Source: Azolla caroliniana (lineage: Eukaryota > Polypodiophyta). Taken from it: a stretch of 64,000 nucleotides of DNA. The position numbers were made by a program, and so were the translations under genes. Below, one piece after another: positions 1 to 11,802 of this stretch; the stretch's first letter is position 1, and the number at the start of each line of letters is the position of its first letter. Under the pieces are notes generated by a model that saw only the letters and a program-made list of their open reading frames with translations, was not told where the DNA came from and searched no databases. The DNA is taken from assembly GCA_043228905.1 (NCBI GenBank), contig JBHGNT010000009.1:7812001-7876000 (forward strand), in the 5' to 3' direction.

Positions 1-1280
1 ACATATACAACTGGGCATTTTGGTAGTACTAAAACACTACATTTAGTACAACGATCATTCTGGTGGCCCTGTATGCGACAATTTGTCGAGGATTTTGTTC
101 GGACTTGTGATACATGCTGCAGAGCAAAAATGCCAAGGCATCATCCATATGGTTTATTAGAACCATTACCAATTCCAAGCAAGCCGTGGCAATCCATTGC
201 TCTAGACTTCATCACAGATCTTCCAGTCTCTAAGGGGTTCAATGCGATTCTAACGGTGGTCGATCGATATACGAAGATGGCTCATTTCTTGCCATGTACT
301 AAGGAGATCTCCAGTGAAGACACTGCCGAAATTGTCATGCGTGAAGTATGTCGGCATCATGGACTTCCCGATAGTATCATCAACGACCGTGGACCCTAGT
401 TCGTGTCAAAATTCTGGAAGCACCTTTTTAACATGCTCAAGGTCACTTGTAACCTCTCCTCCGGCTACCACCCACAAACCGACGGCCAAGCCGAACGAAC
501 CAATCAAACGCTGGAGCAGTATCTGCGGTGCTTTCTCAGCTATCATCAGGATGACTGGGCAGATATTCTCCACTTCGCCGAATTTGCTTATAACAACTCT
601 ATCCACGCATCCACGAAAGTTACGCCATTTTATGCTTATATGGGATGTCACCCCCGGTGGTGTGTACTTGAAACCCCAGAGGTGCGCAGAGGATCATTTG
701 GAGAGGTTACGCAAGATACAAGCGGATTTATCTACTCATCTCCAACAAGCTCAACAAACACACAAGGTTTATGCGGATCGTCATCGACTCCCATCTAGTT
801 TTAACATTGGAGATTGGGTATGGCTACTCCGACGACACATCAAGACTACTCGCCCATGCGAGAAGTTGGATTATCGGCGATTAGGTCCTTTCCGTATTAT
901 CGGAAAGATTAATGATGTCGCTTTTCGTTTTGATCTACCTCCACAACTTCGAATACATCCGGTGTTTCATAGTTCTCTCCTCGAACCCTATCAAGAAAGC
1001 ACCATCCCAGGACGTATTACACAACCTCCACCCCCGATCGAGCTTGAAGATGGACCTGAGGACGAGGTTGCCGCCATCCTTGATTCGAAGCTTGTTCGCA
1101 ACAAGCTCTACTATCTAGTTGACTGGCTAGGATATAGTCCCAACGAGCGTACTTGGGAACCGATAGAGAATGTCACCAATGCTCGTGCTCTTCTTGAAGA
1201 CTTCCATCGTCAATATCCAGACAAACCGGGTCCTCAATCCAAAACGACTCGTTACACTCGTCGTTTTAAAGGGGGGATAG
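1..1280 (+). pseudogene. Chromodomain Ty3/gypsy copy A, integrase and chromodomain (3' part)
   Basis: The window opens inside the integrase of a Ty3/gypsy element. Visible in order are the end of the zinc-binding region (CDTCCRAK), the first catalytic Asp in ALDFITDL, the second in NDRG, and the Glu in GQAERTNQ. Then come the conserved HPVFHSSLLEPY block and a chromodomain (VDWLGYSPNERTWEP) near 1,080-1,200. Integrase inserts the cDNA and the chromodomain is expected to tether it to modified histones. It is dead: a TAG at 397-399 replaces the Gln of the DRGxQF motif, and the reading frame shifts near 670-690. A polypurine tract (AAAGGGGGGATAG) lies directly before the LTR at 1,281. The PYGLLEPLPIPS and SKGF wording is closer to Tf1/sushi-type chromoviruses than to common plant clades (inference). 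Confidence 0.9.
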
Positions 1281-1704
1281 TGTCATAATATGGCAAGACT
1301 CGAACCCATGACCTTATACTACATGGGTCGAGCTCTTGACCATTAGACTATACATTGTAATACATAAAATATTATTTTCATTTATGTTTTATTATAGAAA
1401 ATTGATGTATATTCCAGATTTCTCTGGAACATTCTAGAAACTTCAGGAGTATTCCTTAGAACACTATAAAAGGAGGCACAAGGCATTATTTCGAACCAAA
1501 TCGGTTCAACGCCAGTCTTAAGCCTCCTAGCTACTGTACATTTTCTTCACATAATATATATCTTTTCTTATCATCACTCTCTCTCTCTCTCTCTCTCTCT
1601 CCCTCTCACTCACTCTTTCCTTCTCTCGAGAGTTCTTCACCTCTCTTAGTACTAATACTTCTTTTAGTACTAATTCCTTCTCTGTCTTAGTACTGTTCCC
1701 GATA
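1281..1704 (+). repeat. 3' LTR of chromodomain element copy A
   Basis: It starts TGTCATAATATGG directly after the polypurine tract and matches the LTRs at 11,387, 19,206 and 24,252 and, inverted, at 4,891-5,328. It contains an ACTATAAAAG TATA box, a CT microsatellite and repeated TTAGTACTA words near its end. The last bases are GATA where other copies have GACA, so the exact 3' end is uncertain by some bases. Confidence 0.88.
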
Positions 1705-2529
1705 GTGATTAGGGGTTGTCTGTTTCGAGCAGTTGTCGGCAACAGATTTTTCTATTTCTTTATAGATATATATAAGTTTGATCCGTGTAAAAGACATGTC
1801 CGAGGATCGGTTGTAGCCGATCCCACAACATATTCTTCTTATTTCGATGGTTGTAATACCATCCAAGTGGGACAGTCTATATAATGGTCACGAGCACCGG
1901 GAAGTTCATGTACCCCGTAACAATTGGGCTAACGTCTCACCTCAATACTCCTTCGCACCACAATACCTTGATTTGTTTACTCATGAGGGGTAATCGAAGG
2001 TGTTTTCTCCAGGAGGGAGTAACACAATTTGGCACGCCCTTGTGGGACAAGAGGGACAAGGTGTGAAACGAATCAAGGAGGGCCAAGCACTAGCAACCGA
2101 ACAAAGGGAGCCGAGAATTTAGGGAGAATGGTTGGAAAACGCCGAGCACAGGGAATTATATATATCGAGTAGTAGAGAACATGGAAAAGGGAGAGAGAAA
2201 AAGAAGAACTAGGCCAGAAAAAGAGGGATAGAGAATGAGTGCTTTGTCGAGAGTATTCGGTACTTGTATCAGTATGTTTACACTTTAATCGAATATATTT
2301 TGTGGGCAACTTCAGTGTTCTAGATCTCTTTATATTATGATATATATATAAGTTCGGTCTGTGTAAAAGACGTGTTTGAGAATCGGTTGTAGCCGATCCC
2401 ACAACATATCCTTCTTATTTCGATTGTCGTAATTCCATCCAAGTGGGACAGTTTGAATAACAGTCACGAGCACCGAGAAGTTCATATACCCCGTAACGAC
2501 TCAACTAACGGTCTCTTCAGGGAGTAACA
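1705..2529 (+). repeat. Two partial LTRs of another gypsy family, with a primer-binding site between
   Basis: About 1,765-1,945 and 2,338-2,518 are diverged direct copies (shared GTGTAAAAGAC and GGTTGTAGCCGATCCCACAA). Both run to an end in GGGAGTAACA, at 2,024 and 2,529. After the first end comes CAATTTGGCACGCCC, a primer-site-like sequence resembling that of the young gypsy element at 45.3 kb. About 300 bp of decayed leader follow. After the second end the sequence passes straight into a degenerate integrase. This looks like an LTR-leader-LTR remnant left by deletion or recombination. Confidence 0.65.
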
Positions 2530-3716
2530 ACACAGATGTGTCCGATTCTTTGAGAAGGAAACAATACTACGCGAAGCCCATTGTGGAATTGCTAGAGGGC
2601 ATTATGTAGGAGAGGTGACTACTCGCAAAATATGGAAATAATGAGTTATGGTGGCCGAAAATGCTGAAAGATGCTGTCAACTACTATCGGTAATGTGAAT
2701 TATGTCAGCGTGTTGGGCAACCTAATGAAAAGGATTGAATGCCACATCAGCCTGTTTTGCCACTTCAACCATTTTGGAAAGGGGGGCTCGACTTTGTTGG
2801 CCCATTCAAACTTGTGGCAACATGAACATGAAATCGATATGTGATCGTTGTGACGGATTATTGTACGAAGTGCGTCGACGCGAAAGCTTTGCACGATAAT
2901 ACAACAACCTTGACAACCAAATTCCTGTATGAATGTATTTGGTGCAGATTGACTGTCCAATTGAGCTCATAAGTGATCAGGGCACTCATTTGATCAATAA
3001 GGTAATCAACAAATTAATGAATTATTATGTAGTAGTGCACAAAAAGAGTACACCTTATTATCCACAAGCGAATGAATTAGAAGAATCAACCAATAAGACG
3101 CTATAGATGATCATTAAGAAGATAGTCAATGAGAATCAAATCGACTTGGATCAAAAGTTACATAGTAGCAGCGCTATGGGCATATCAGACGACATACAAG
3201 ACCATGATTTGATCCACTCCATTTTGACTAGCATTTGGGTGGGATGTAGTAATGCCCATCGAATTTCAAATCCCAAGTCTACGAGTGCAAGTGGTAAAAT
3301 GACTAGATGAATAACAGTTGGAAGGAATTCGGAAAGAGTAGCTTCTCACATTGGAGGAAAGTTGACTACAATCGATATGGCATTTGGAACAGAAACAAAG
3401 GAAGACAAAAGCATTTGTCGATCAACATCGACTAGGGAAGGAAAAATTGTTTGACATCGGCAAACCAATATTAGTTTTCCAAACCAAAATGGGTTCCATG
3501 CCAGGGAAATTACAATTCAGATGGACATGACCCTATTGGATAGTCAACAACAACAATGGTACATGTATACCAACTTAGTACATTAAAAGGAGAATTACTG
3601 TTAAAATGGGTGAATGGATTCCGACTAAAACCTTACCAAGGGCCAATTCTGACCAATCCATGCTTACCTTCAGACGACCAGTTTGGTCGACCCTTAGAAA
3701 CTAAAGTAAAACATAC
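2530..3716 (+). pseudogene. Degenerate Tat/Athila-like integrase
   Basis: Translated pieces line up with the integrase of the intact element at 39.8-42.3 kb. They are HCGIARGHYVGE, LCQRVGQP, GLDFVGPFK, the CPIELISDQGTH stretch, STPYYPQANE, and the closing LLKWVNGFRLKPYQGP. The order is the same, but there are many stops and frameshifts. The conserved Glu neighbourhood reads ANELEESTN in place of ANGLAESTN. It marks an old relative of the young element and has no visible ORF3 behind it. Confidence 0.8.
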
Positions 3717-3737
3717 CGTTGATGGACGAGAAAGATA

Positions 3738-4389
3738 TGTTGTAATAAGATACAAAATAGAAAAATAGCAAATACACAATGCACAACGTTTTACGTGGAA
3801 ACCCTAAAATGGGGAAAAACCACGAGGCAACAGATCTACCAATATATACAGAGAATACAAGAGAAAGAACAGAGTATTCCCAGTTAGCATTCTAGCAAGT
3901 TTCACTCAACTATACCTGCACATGCACTCTCTCGTGTCTCACCAGATTCTCTGTTACACTCTCTACACCTTTCACTACAGAAGCTCTGTTCACTTCTTCA
4001 CTATAAAGTTTGCCCTAGCTTCACATATTTATAGATGGGGATAAGTTATTATTATTATCTAATAATAATAATAATAGAAGTTAATCAGCCAACTGGTTGA
4101 CTCGACTATCCGACCCACAAGTCAGACAATCTAGTCCGTTCGACTAACCGACTTTTGTGTCAACTATCCAGTCGACCCGACTAGCAGACCTTGTCGTCGA
4201 TCATCTGGCCGGCTTATCCCTCACACTTGGATCATCTATCCAATACAATCGACTCTACATCGCCTTTAGTCAGTCAACTTCATTGATCGGTCTGTTCAAC
4301 TACCCTGTATTCGATTGGTTGATTCGAATGCCAACTTCTCCCTTGACTTCTCCCTTGACTTCTCCCATAGGAGGGACAAATTCCTAATA
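3738..4389 (-). repeat. Decayed copia-type LTR (minus strand)
   Basis: It begins TGTTGTAATAAG and ends near GACAAATTCCTAATA. Near its left end it carries the words TTTTACGTGGAAACCC and GGGAAAAACCACGAGG that recur in the minus-strand copia LTRs at 14.8, 26.2, 30.6, 52.3 and 62.2 kb. There is no convincing target duplication. A triplicated TTCTCCCTTGAC-type word lies at about 4,336-4,370. Confidence 0.55.
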
Positions 4390-4890
4390 GAAACTTTAGC
4401 GCGTAGTCGGCTGACCAACCCAATTTTGGTCTAACGACCATAATTAGGAAAAGGGGCTAATATTGTAAATACCATGTACTTATAACTAGACTTATTTTCA
4501 ATCATGGAAAAAAAAATATAACAGAAATTTTTTCTTGACCTAAATACTTCTTGGCACTATTACTTTTCCACCTATATAAAGAACCCACACCATCATTAAA
4601 AAATCATTATAGCAAGTAGCAAGTGGCACTTTAAGGTAGCATTAACTCAAAAATTCTATTATTGAAGCCGTTATTTTCTCGAAAGATGGGTCACTTCTTC
4701 ACTTATACAAAACCTTCTTCTTCTCTTTTTCCTGGTCACATACAAAAGAGACAAGAAGCACAAACAAGAGTACATAGAGCACTCAAGTTTTCCAACTCTC
4801 ACATAGACACCAACACCCTCACCTCAAAAGACGAAGCAGAGATGTCAAGAACCTCAAGTTGAGCTTGAGGGGGAGTGTTCAGAGACAAGC
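4390..4890. other. Unassigned stretch with LTR-like promoter and purine tract
   Basis: No coding sequence is recognised. CCTATATAAAG at about 4,571 looks like a TATA box. A GAGCTTGAGGGGGAGTG tract at about 4,861-4,877 resembles the polypurine tract before a plus-strand copia 3' LTR. The solo LTR at 4,891 interrupts whatever followed. Confidence 0.4.
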
Positions 4891-5328
4891 TGTCAGGAAC
4901 AGTACTGAGACAGAGAAGGAATTAGTACTAAACGAAGGATTAGTACTATGAGAGGTGTAGAACTTCTTCGAGAGAAGGAAGAAGTGAGCGAGACGGAGAG
5001 AAAGAGAGAGAGATAGAGAGAGAGAGAGAGTGATGATAAGAAAGATATGTATTATATGAAGAGAATATACAATGGTGGCTAAAAGGCTTAAGACTGGCGT
5101 TGAACCAATTTGGTTCAACATAATGCCTAGTGCCCTCTTTTATAATGTTTTTAGGAGTAATCCTGAAGCTTCTAGAATGTTCCAGAGAAATCTGGAATAT
5201 ACACTAATTTCCTATAATAAAATGTAAATGAAAATAATATTTTACGTATTACAATAGATGATCTAATGGTCAAGAGCTCGACCCATATAACCTAAGGTCA
5301 TGGGTTCGAGTCTTGCCATATCATGACA
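4891..5328 (-). repeat. Solo LTR of the chromodomain family
   Basis: This 438-bp sequence is the reverse complement of the LTR type of copy C (TGTCAGGAAC at the left end, ATCATGACA at the right). It is flanked by perfect 5-bp target duplications CAAGC (4,886-4,890 and 5,329-5,333). No internal sequence is present, so it is the product of LTR-LTR recombination after a real insertion. Confidence 0.93.
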
Positions 5329-5333
5329 CAAGC

Positions 5334-6359
5334 TCAACATCAGTTGAGGAAGTCGAGTAAATCCAGCTTGCATGCCCTAGTCGACAATTTGTCCAACCTA
5401 ACCGACACCAAGAACTTGGTGATTGTTGGCACATGCAAGGCATTTCTCATGATTCCTCTCTTACTGACATGGCTTAGAGGGACATCCCTGATATGTTCGA
5501 TGGGGTGAGGGGTGTCATCGCCAATTTCTATGAGCCCTGGCTGTTCCGACTTCTCTAGCATTGAGAACCACTCCTTGTGATTCGTAATATGGTTCGATAC
5601 GCCGGAATCCACGTACCACACCTCATTAGAGTTCAAGGTGCTCATCATCATTGAGTTGGCTTTGTGCTTCATGACGAAGGCGGGGTCCGTTTCAGCTCAC
5701 CCTGAGCCTTCAGTGTAGTGCGATCTTTGACGCCTATTTGCGTCACCTCGGCTTGATCTAGCTTGGTTTGAATCAACACACTTCTTCTAGGACTCGCTCT
5801 CTCTTTGTGGCCCTTCCAACCACAATACTAGTAGTCCATCGCGTCCTTCCCTTGCTGGCTTTCGGAATTGCCTTGACTCCCCCCGTTCGTGGAGGGTCCG
5901 GAACTACTGATCACATTTCTATTATGCCTTGAGTTCTATTGTTCGGTCGCCTCCATTGCGTGCCGATGCGCCTCCTCCACCACGACCACTAGGCTGATCC
6001 GCCTCTGTGTACAACATCTTGTTGTCGGCGTGTGTACTCGTTGACACACCTGTGTGGTTCTCCTCTACAAGGAGCATCAACTACAAGTCAAAAAAGGAGT
6101 GGGGATTCTCTCTCGTGCAGATGGTCGTCCGAATCGGCCCGTATTTCTAAGCTAAACCTCCAAGACAAATCTGGACCATCTCTTCTTTGTCCACTGTCAC
6201 GTTGATGGAGTTGCGTGAGTCACAGGTCTGCTTGATCTTTGTGGTATAGTCAATGACCGACAAAACTCCTTGTCGGACATTGTTGAGCTCTTGCATGAGC
6301 TGCAACTTACAAGCAGTGGTGCAAGTGGCAAAAACCCTCTTCAAGTTCCCCCAAGCATC
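5334..6359 (-). pseudogene. Copia gag and protease fragment
   Basis: On the minus strand 5,672-5,340 encodes a copia protease region: WYVDSGVSNHITNHKEWFS holds the DSG active site, followed by the NALHVPTITKFLVSV block that leads to the GAG-pre-integrase region. Upstream, 6,344-6,147 reads as copia Gag (LMQELNNVRQG, IDYTTKIKQTCDS, CLGGLA). Between them only scraps of the nucleocapsid region are readable. Stops and frameshifts interrupt all parts. It is a different copia lineage from R1 and R2, whose protease reads VVDSGASFHLTP. Confidence 0.8.
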
Positions 6360-6578
6360 CTTCGGCTATACGGCTCCCCCGACATATGTCATAACATATC
6401 CGTGCGTTGATCGGTTGGTATCCGCATTAGCCGACATATCCGAATCCGTGAATCCTTCAAGTTGGGGTTTTCTCAAGCCGAATTGAAGGCACATACTCGA
6501 GGTGCCTTTTGGGTATTGGAGTATCCAGTTGACCGCAATCCAATGTTCTCTTCCCGGATTTCTCAAGTTGCCCACAAT
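6360..6578 (-). pseudogene. Copia RNase H fragment fused to a foreign gag
   Basis: The minus-strand frame reads NPGREHWIAVNWILQYPKG, then LEGFTDSDMSANADTNRST, the start of copia RNase H, like 58,655-58,401 in R2. It abuts Gag sequence of another copia lineage at about 6,360. RNase H normally lies at the far end of pol from Gag, so this junction is a rearrangement. Confidence 0.75.
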
Positions 6579-6960
6579 ACAATATTCGATTAAAGGGCAG
6601 AGAAAAAGAGCAGAATAGAAAAACTTAATTAAAAAATAATAACTCTTTGTACCTACAAATGTCCTACAAACCCCTTTTTATACAAGTCCTTAAAAGTACT
6701 AACATGTACTTCAATGCTCATATGTGCGACTAACACTAACTCCAAGGAATATACCTACATACTAGGCTCCGATGCATACATATTAGGCTCAGACCGTAGG
6801 CTCCAACGGCCTACCGGTTCTCACTATTCCGGTGTAAGCTCCGGTTCTCCGGTCCGGCTTTAGGTTCCGAATATCGATATATTCGGATACCGATCTGGGT
6901 AACTATCCGGCTCTAGCTTATTCAGCCGATCTGGATCCGGTTGAGCTTGCCTGCTCAACA
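6579..6960 (-). repeat. LTR-like sequence (minus strand)
   Basis: The right end is CCTGCTCAACA (an LTR would start TGTTGAGCAGG on the minus strand), with a minus-strand TATA box GTATAAAAAGGGG near 6,680. It has the GATCCGG- and CTCCGG-rich U3 style of the R2-type copia LTRs. The left limit and a target duplication are not clear. Confidence 0.5.
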
Positions 6961-6984
6961 ATGTCTATAAGGTACATTTGTGTA

Positions 6985-7125
6985 TGAGAGAGAAAAAGAA
7001 AGATATATTAACATCATCTGAGACCAAATTTGGCCCATGAAACAAAACGGGGTGTGTACCGAATCATTGAAATTGAAAAAAAAAAATCATAGATAAATGC
7101 GATAGAAAGAGAGACAAAATGGAAG
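6985..7125 (-). mobile_element. 5'-truncated LINE 3' end
   Basis: GAAAGATATATTAAC followed by a CCAAATTTGGCCCATGA block matches the 3' end of the LINE at 52,427. A further match (GTGT, then ATCCRAATCAT-type words) extends about 100 bp inward before similarity fades. On the LINE sense strand both end in AATATATC followed by TTTC-rich repeats. It is a second, very short insertion of the same LINE family. Confidence 0.7.
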
Positions 7126-8003
7126 TACTTTACTTCAATTTCTCTTTCTTCATGTGCTCAATACTTGGTTGTCTCATGACATGAAGCATTGTTTTAAATT
7201 CTATGGGCACCATTGCCTAATAGAGAGCATTGTAAGCCATTGGACAGAAGATACTTATGTCATGTTGATTATTATGTTGACATTCAAATGATAGATTGCG
7301 CTATCAATTTAATCACATGTTTCATTTCGGGGTCAAAGAGGCGGGAGATGTAATCGAGGCTTGATTTTGAAGATTTTTTAACTTTCTTGAGGCACGACAA
7401 TTGTTATGCATCCCATCCTAATATGGGTTTATTAGGCATTAGCTCCAAACTTGTGCAACATTTATGTACACTCCTTTACCAATTCAAACCAAAGAACCAT
7501 GGGTTGATTGGTGTTTATGGTGCTAGACTCTCAGTTTTTACAATGATTACCGATATCTTGAACCATGGATCCAATGAGTCATCTTGATGACTATCATTCT
7601 AATTGAAAACTTCTAAGAAAAGTGAACTGAATGGAAGGTGCATTGTTCTGATTATTGGTGGTATCAAATCTTGAAACATAGTGGGCATTCTAATTGGCAC
7701 GTGCACTTTCATTGGAGAAAGAAAACCCTTGTAAATATCCTAAAGAGGGCGAGGAAGAAGAAGTGTCAACTTGCTAACCATAACAAGATCCATGTAAGAA
7801 GAAGAAGACGAAGTGGCCAATATCCACCCTCACACCACATGTAGGAAAAACCTAAAACCCAAGGAAAGATGAAGAAGAATGTGCCCCAAGAATGTCAACA
7901 TTGTGAAGGAGTTCAAAGACCAAAACTAATCGAGAAGAAGAGGTGATAATGTGGAAAAAACACCTTCATTCCTCGAAAGGGTACAAAATAGAGTAAAAGT
8001 AAC
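7126..8003. other. Stretch without recognisable genes
   Basis: Short open frames occur (a 66-codon frame at 7,387 is the longest), but none shows a known motif or coding logic. A GAAGAA-rich purine stretch lies at 7,740-7,900. I see no LTR boundary. Copy B begins at about 8,004. Confidence 0.5.
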
Positions 8004-11000
8004 AGTTAGCACTAAAAGTACCCCTCCAGTACATGTCTTAGCACTTCTAGATTCTGGAGCTATTTCTTGCTTCATGGATAGGAATTTGCCCAAGCTCATA
8101 AGATATCTCTCAGAAAACTCTCGTGTCTAGCCTCTGTAGTTGTCATTGATGGTTGTCCCATTGCTTCTGGAAATATCATAGAAGAGTCAGAGCCCGTTAA
8201 TATTGTCCTAGATAATCTAGTGTGTGTAGTATCATTTAATATAATTAGTATCCCAGAACATCCCATTGTTTTAGGATTACCATGGTTCGAATTATATAAC
8301 CCAGACATAGATTGGAGAACAAGAGAAATCCGGTATCAACAAACCCGAGGATCTACTCATAAGATTGCAACCATTTCGCGACATTAGTTGTGGGAAGAAG
8401 GACGCAAGGAAGAAATGTTTCTCTTCGCAATATCAGTAAAACCCTCCGACACCACTAAAGAGGAGTCCACCGTTCAACTTCCAAAGACGTATCATCATTA
8501 TGCCGATATGTTCGATAAAGTACAAGCCAATACGCTTGCTCACCATCGACTGTATGATTGCCCAATCGATTTACAACCGGGAAAAGAGCCACCATGGGGA
8601 CCGATCTACAATTTGTCACCAACCAAGCTAGAAGTCCTTCGAGTCTATATAGAGGAGAATTTGGAAAATGGTTTCATTCGGCATTCGAAATCTCCAACCG
8701 GCGCACCTATTTCATTCGTCAAGAAAAAGGATGGATCACTTCGTCTCGTTGTAGATTACAGTGGCTTGAATAAGGTCACCATTAGAAATAGGTATGCACT
8801 TCCCCTTATCTAAAGTCTTTTAGAACGGATCAATGGTGCAAGGTTCTTCATGAAGATCGACTTACGGGGAGCATATAACCTCGTACAGATCCGACCAGGA
8901 GATGAATGGAAGACCGCGTTTCGCACCAGATATGGGCACTTCGAGTATACGGTCATGCCGTTTGGCCTCACTAATGCGCCAACAATCTTCCAACACATGG
9001 CAAATGATATATTCCGAGATCTCTTGGATGTTTGTTTGATCATCTATTTGGATGATCTACTAGTTTATCCGAAGACCCAAGAAGAGCATGATTCTCATGT
9101 ACTGTTAGTACTAAAACGACTTCGAGAACATGGTCTTTATGCAAAGCTGGAAAAATGTAGTTTCGGGTGCAACCAAGTGGAATTTCTGGGCTATGTCATC
9201 TCCTCGGAAGGCATCTCCATGGATCCAACTAAGTTCAAAACGGTGGTAGAGTGGCAAACTCCGCGTTCATTGCGAGATGTGCAATGATTTTTAGGCTTTG
9301 CCAATTTCTACCGCAAGTTTATACAAGATTACTCAAAGCTTGTTCTGCCTCTCATACAAGTTACTAAGAAGGGACGATTCAGAAGCGGACATGGCTTTTG
9401 AGAATCTTAAGAAGGCATTTACATTGGCTCCTATTCTAGCTCACGTTTATTCAGAAAAACCATTCATCATGGAGCGGACGCGTCAGATTTCGCATTGGGT
9501 AGCATTCTGTCACAACAAGGTAATGATGAAAAGCTACATCTTGTGGCTTTCCACTCATGCAAGTTTGACGCCACCGAAATCAACTATGAAATTCATGATA
9601 AGGAGCTATTAGCAATAGTGGACTCTTTTATGCAATGGAGGCATTTTCTAGAGGGATTCTCTCATCACGTCACCGTATTTAGTGATCACAAAAACCTTGC
9701 CTACTTTCAGAGTGCTCGTGTGTTAGATTGACGTCAAGCTCAGTGGGCCCAATTCCTCACGCGTTCGACTTCAAAATTACATCTCGTCCGGGGAAGCAGC
9801 AAGGGAAGGCAGATGCATTATCATGGCGTTCATATCTAGCACCGTGTCCCGACGAGCCAACTTTCGATAACCAAAAGCAAGTAATCTTGGGACCGGCATG
9901 ATTGTAAGCAACACAGGTCTTCGGCATACCCTTGGATTCCCATGTTATTGATACCATACATGAGGACTCGAAGACAGATGCTTTCGCCCAAGCCATTCTA
10001 GCACAAATTGATCCAACTTGAGCATCTTGTTCACAGTCGCAACAACCAGGTACAGACTATCAACAATTTGAATGTCATGATGGATTACTATTCTTTAAGA
10101 AGCTCTTGTATGTTCCTAATGGTTCTTACCACCTTCGAGTAGTCCAAAACTGTCATGACACATATACAGCTGGGCATTTTGGTAGTACTAAGACATTAGA
10201 TTTAGTACAACAATCATTCTAGGGCCCTATATGCGACAATTTGTCGAAGATTTTGTTCGGACTTGTGATACATGTTGCAGAGCAAAAAAAGCCGTGGAAA
10301 TCCGTTGCTCTAGATTTCATCACAGATCTTCCAGTCTCTAAGGGATTCAATGTGATTCTAACAATAGTAGATCGATATACGAAGATGGCTCATTTCGTGC
10401 CATGTACTAAGGAAATCTCCAGTGAAGAAACCGCCAAAATTGTCATGTGTGAAGTATGTCGGCATCATGGCCTTCCTGATAATATCATCAACGACTGTGG
10501 ATCCTAGTTCATCTCAAAATTCTGGAAACACCTTTTTTAAATGCTCAAGGTCACTTGTAACCTCTCCACCGGCTACCAACCGCAAACCAATGGCCATGCA
10601 GAACGAACAAATCAAACGCTGGAGCAGTATCTTCAGTGCTTTCTAAGCTATCATCAGGATGATTGGGCGGATATTCTCCACTTTGCCGAATTTGCCTATA
10701 ATAACTTTGTCCACTCATCGACTAAAGTTACGCTATTTTATGCTTATACGGGTTGTCACCCCCGGTGGTGTGTATTTGAAACCCAGGTTACCAACAAATC
10801 CTTGCGCAGAGCACTTGGACCGGTTACGCAAGATACAAGCAGATTTATCTAGTCATCTACAACAAGCTCAACAAACACACAAGGTTTACGTGGATCGTCA
10901 TCGGCTTCCATCCAGTTTTAACATTGGAGATCGGGTATGACTACTACGACGACACATAAAGACTACTCGCCCATGTGAGAAGTTGGATTATCAGCGATTA

Positions 11001-11386
11001 GGTCCTTTCCGTATTATCAGAAAGGTTAATGATGTCGCTTTTCGTCTCGATCTACCCCCGCAACTTCGCATACATCCGGTGTTTCATAGTTCTGTCCTCG
11101 AACCCTATCAAGATAGCACCATCCTAGGATGTATTCCACAACCTCCACCCCCGATCGAACTTGAAGATGAACCTGAGTACGAGGTTGCCGCCATCCTCGA
11201 TTCCAAGATTGTTCGCAACAAGCTCTACTATTTAGTCGATTGGCTAGGATATAGTCCCACCGAGCATACTTGGGAACCAATAGAGAATGTGACCAATGCT
11301 CGTGCTCTTCTTGAAGACTTCCATCGTCAATATCCAGATAAACCGGTCCTCAATCCAAAACGACTTGTGGCACTCGTCATTTTAGT
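8004..11386 (+). pseudogene. Chromodomain Ty3/gypsy copy B, 5'-truncated polyprotein
   Basis: The element starts inside protease (LALLDSGAISCFMDRN). It continues with the spacer and RT ([19 protein letters not shown]; catalytic [11 protein letters not shown]), RNase H ([12 protein letters not shown]), integrase (ALDFITDLPVSKGF; NDCG; GHAERTNQ) and a chromodomain (VDWLGYSPTEHTWEP at about 11,230). Gag and the 5' LTR are absent. Lesions include stops after LPLI (near 8,813) and at the DVQ codon after 9,284, a frameshift near 9,500, and loss of about 17 residues (the MPRHHPYGLLEPLPIPS part of copy A) before the first catalytic Asp. A TAG sits in the same DRGxQF Gln codon as in copy A. The purine tract before its LTR is deleted. 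Confidence 0.92.
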
Positions 11387-11802
11387 GTCATGATATGGCA
11401 AGACTCGGACCCATGACCTTATATTACATGGGTCAAGCTCTTGACCATTACACTATCTATTATAATACGTAGAATATTATTTTTTATTTAAGTTTTACTA
11501 TAGAAAATTAATGTATATTCCAGATTTCTCTGGAACATTCTAGAAGCTTCAGGACTACTCTTGAGAACACTATAAATGGAGGCACAAGGCATTATTTTGA
11601 ACCAAATCGGTTCAACACCAGTCTTAACCTTCTAGCCTTCCTTGTATATCACATAATATATCGTTGTCATCATCATTTTCTCTTCCTCGATTTCTCACAC
11701 ACACACACCCACACACACACTCTCTCTCCTTCTCTCGAGTGTTCTACACCCTCTATTCCTCTTAGTACTAATTTCTTCTCTTTCTTAGTACTATTCCAGA
11801 TA
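11387..11802 (+). repeat. 3' LTR of chromodomain element copy B
   Basis: It begins TGTCATGATATGG and follows the chromodomain end directly, without the AAAGGGGGGATAG tract seen in copy A. It carries the family TATA box (CACTATAAATGG), a CA/CT microsatellite and TTAGTACTA words. It ends in CCAGATA, as in copy A; the true end may be a few bases further, at GTAACA (11,806). Confidence 0.87.

Noticed and set aside
1281-1350. A functional tRNA gene on the minus strand of the LTR start
   Set aside because: Box A and B words are there, but the T-stem and acceptor stem do not pair properly, and copies differ at stem positions. At best it is tRNA-derived.
7387-7587. 66-codon frame as a host gene exon
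   Set aside because: It shows no recognisable family, no splice context that I can defend, and lies among transposon scraps.
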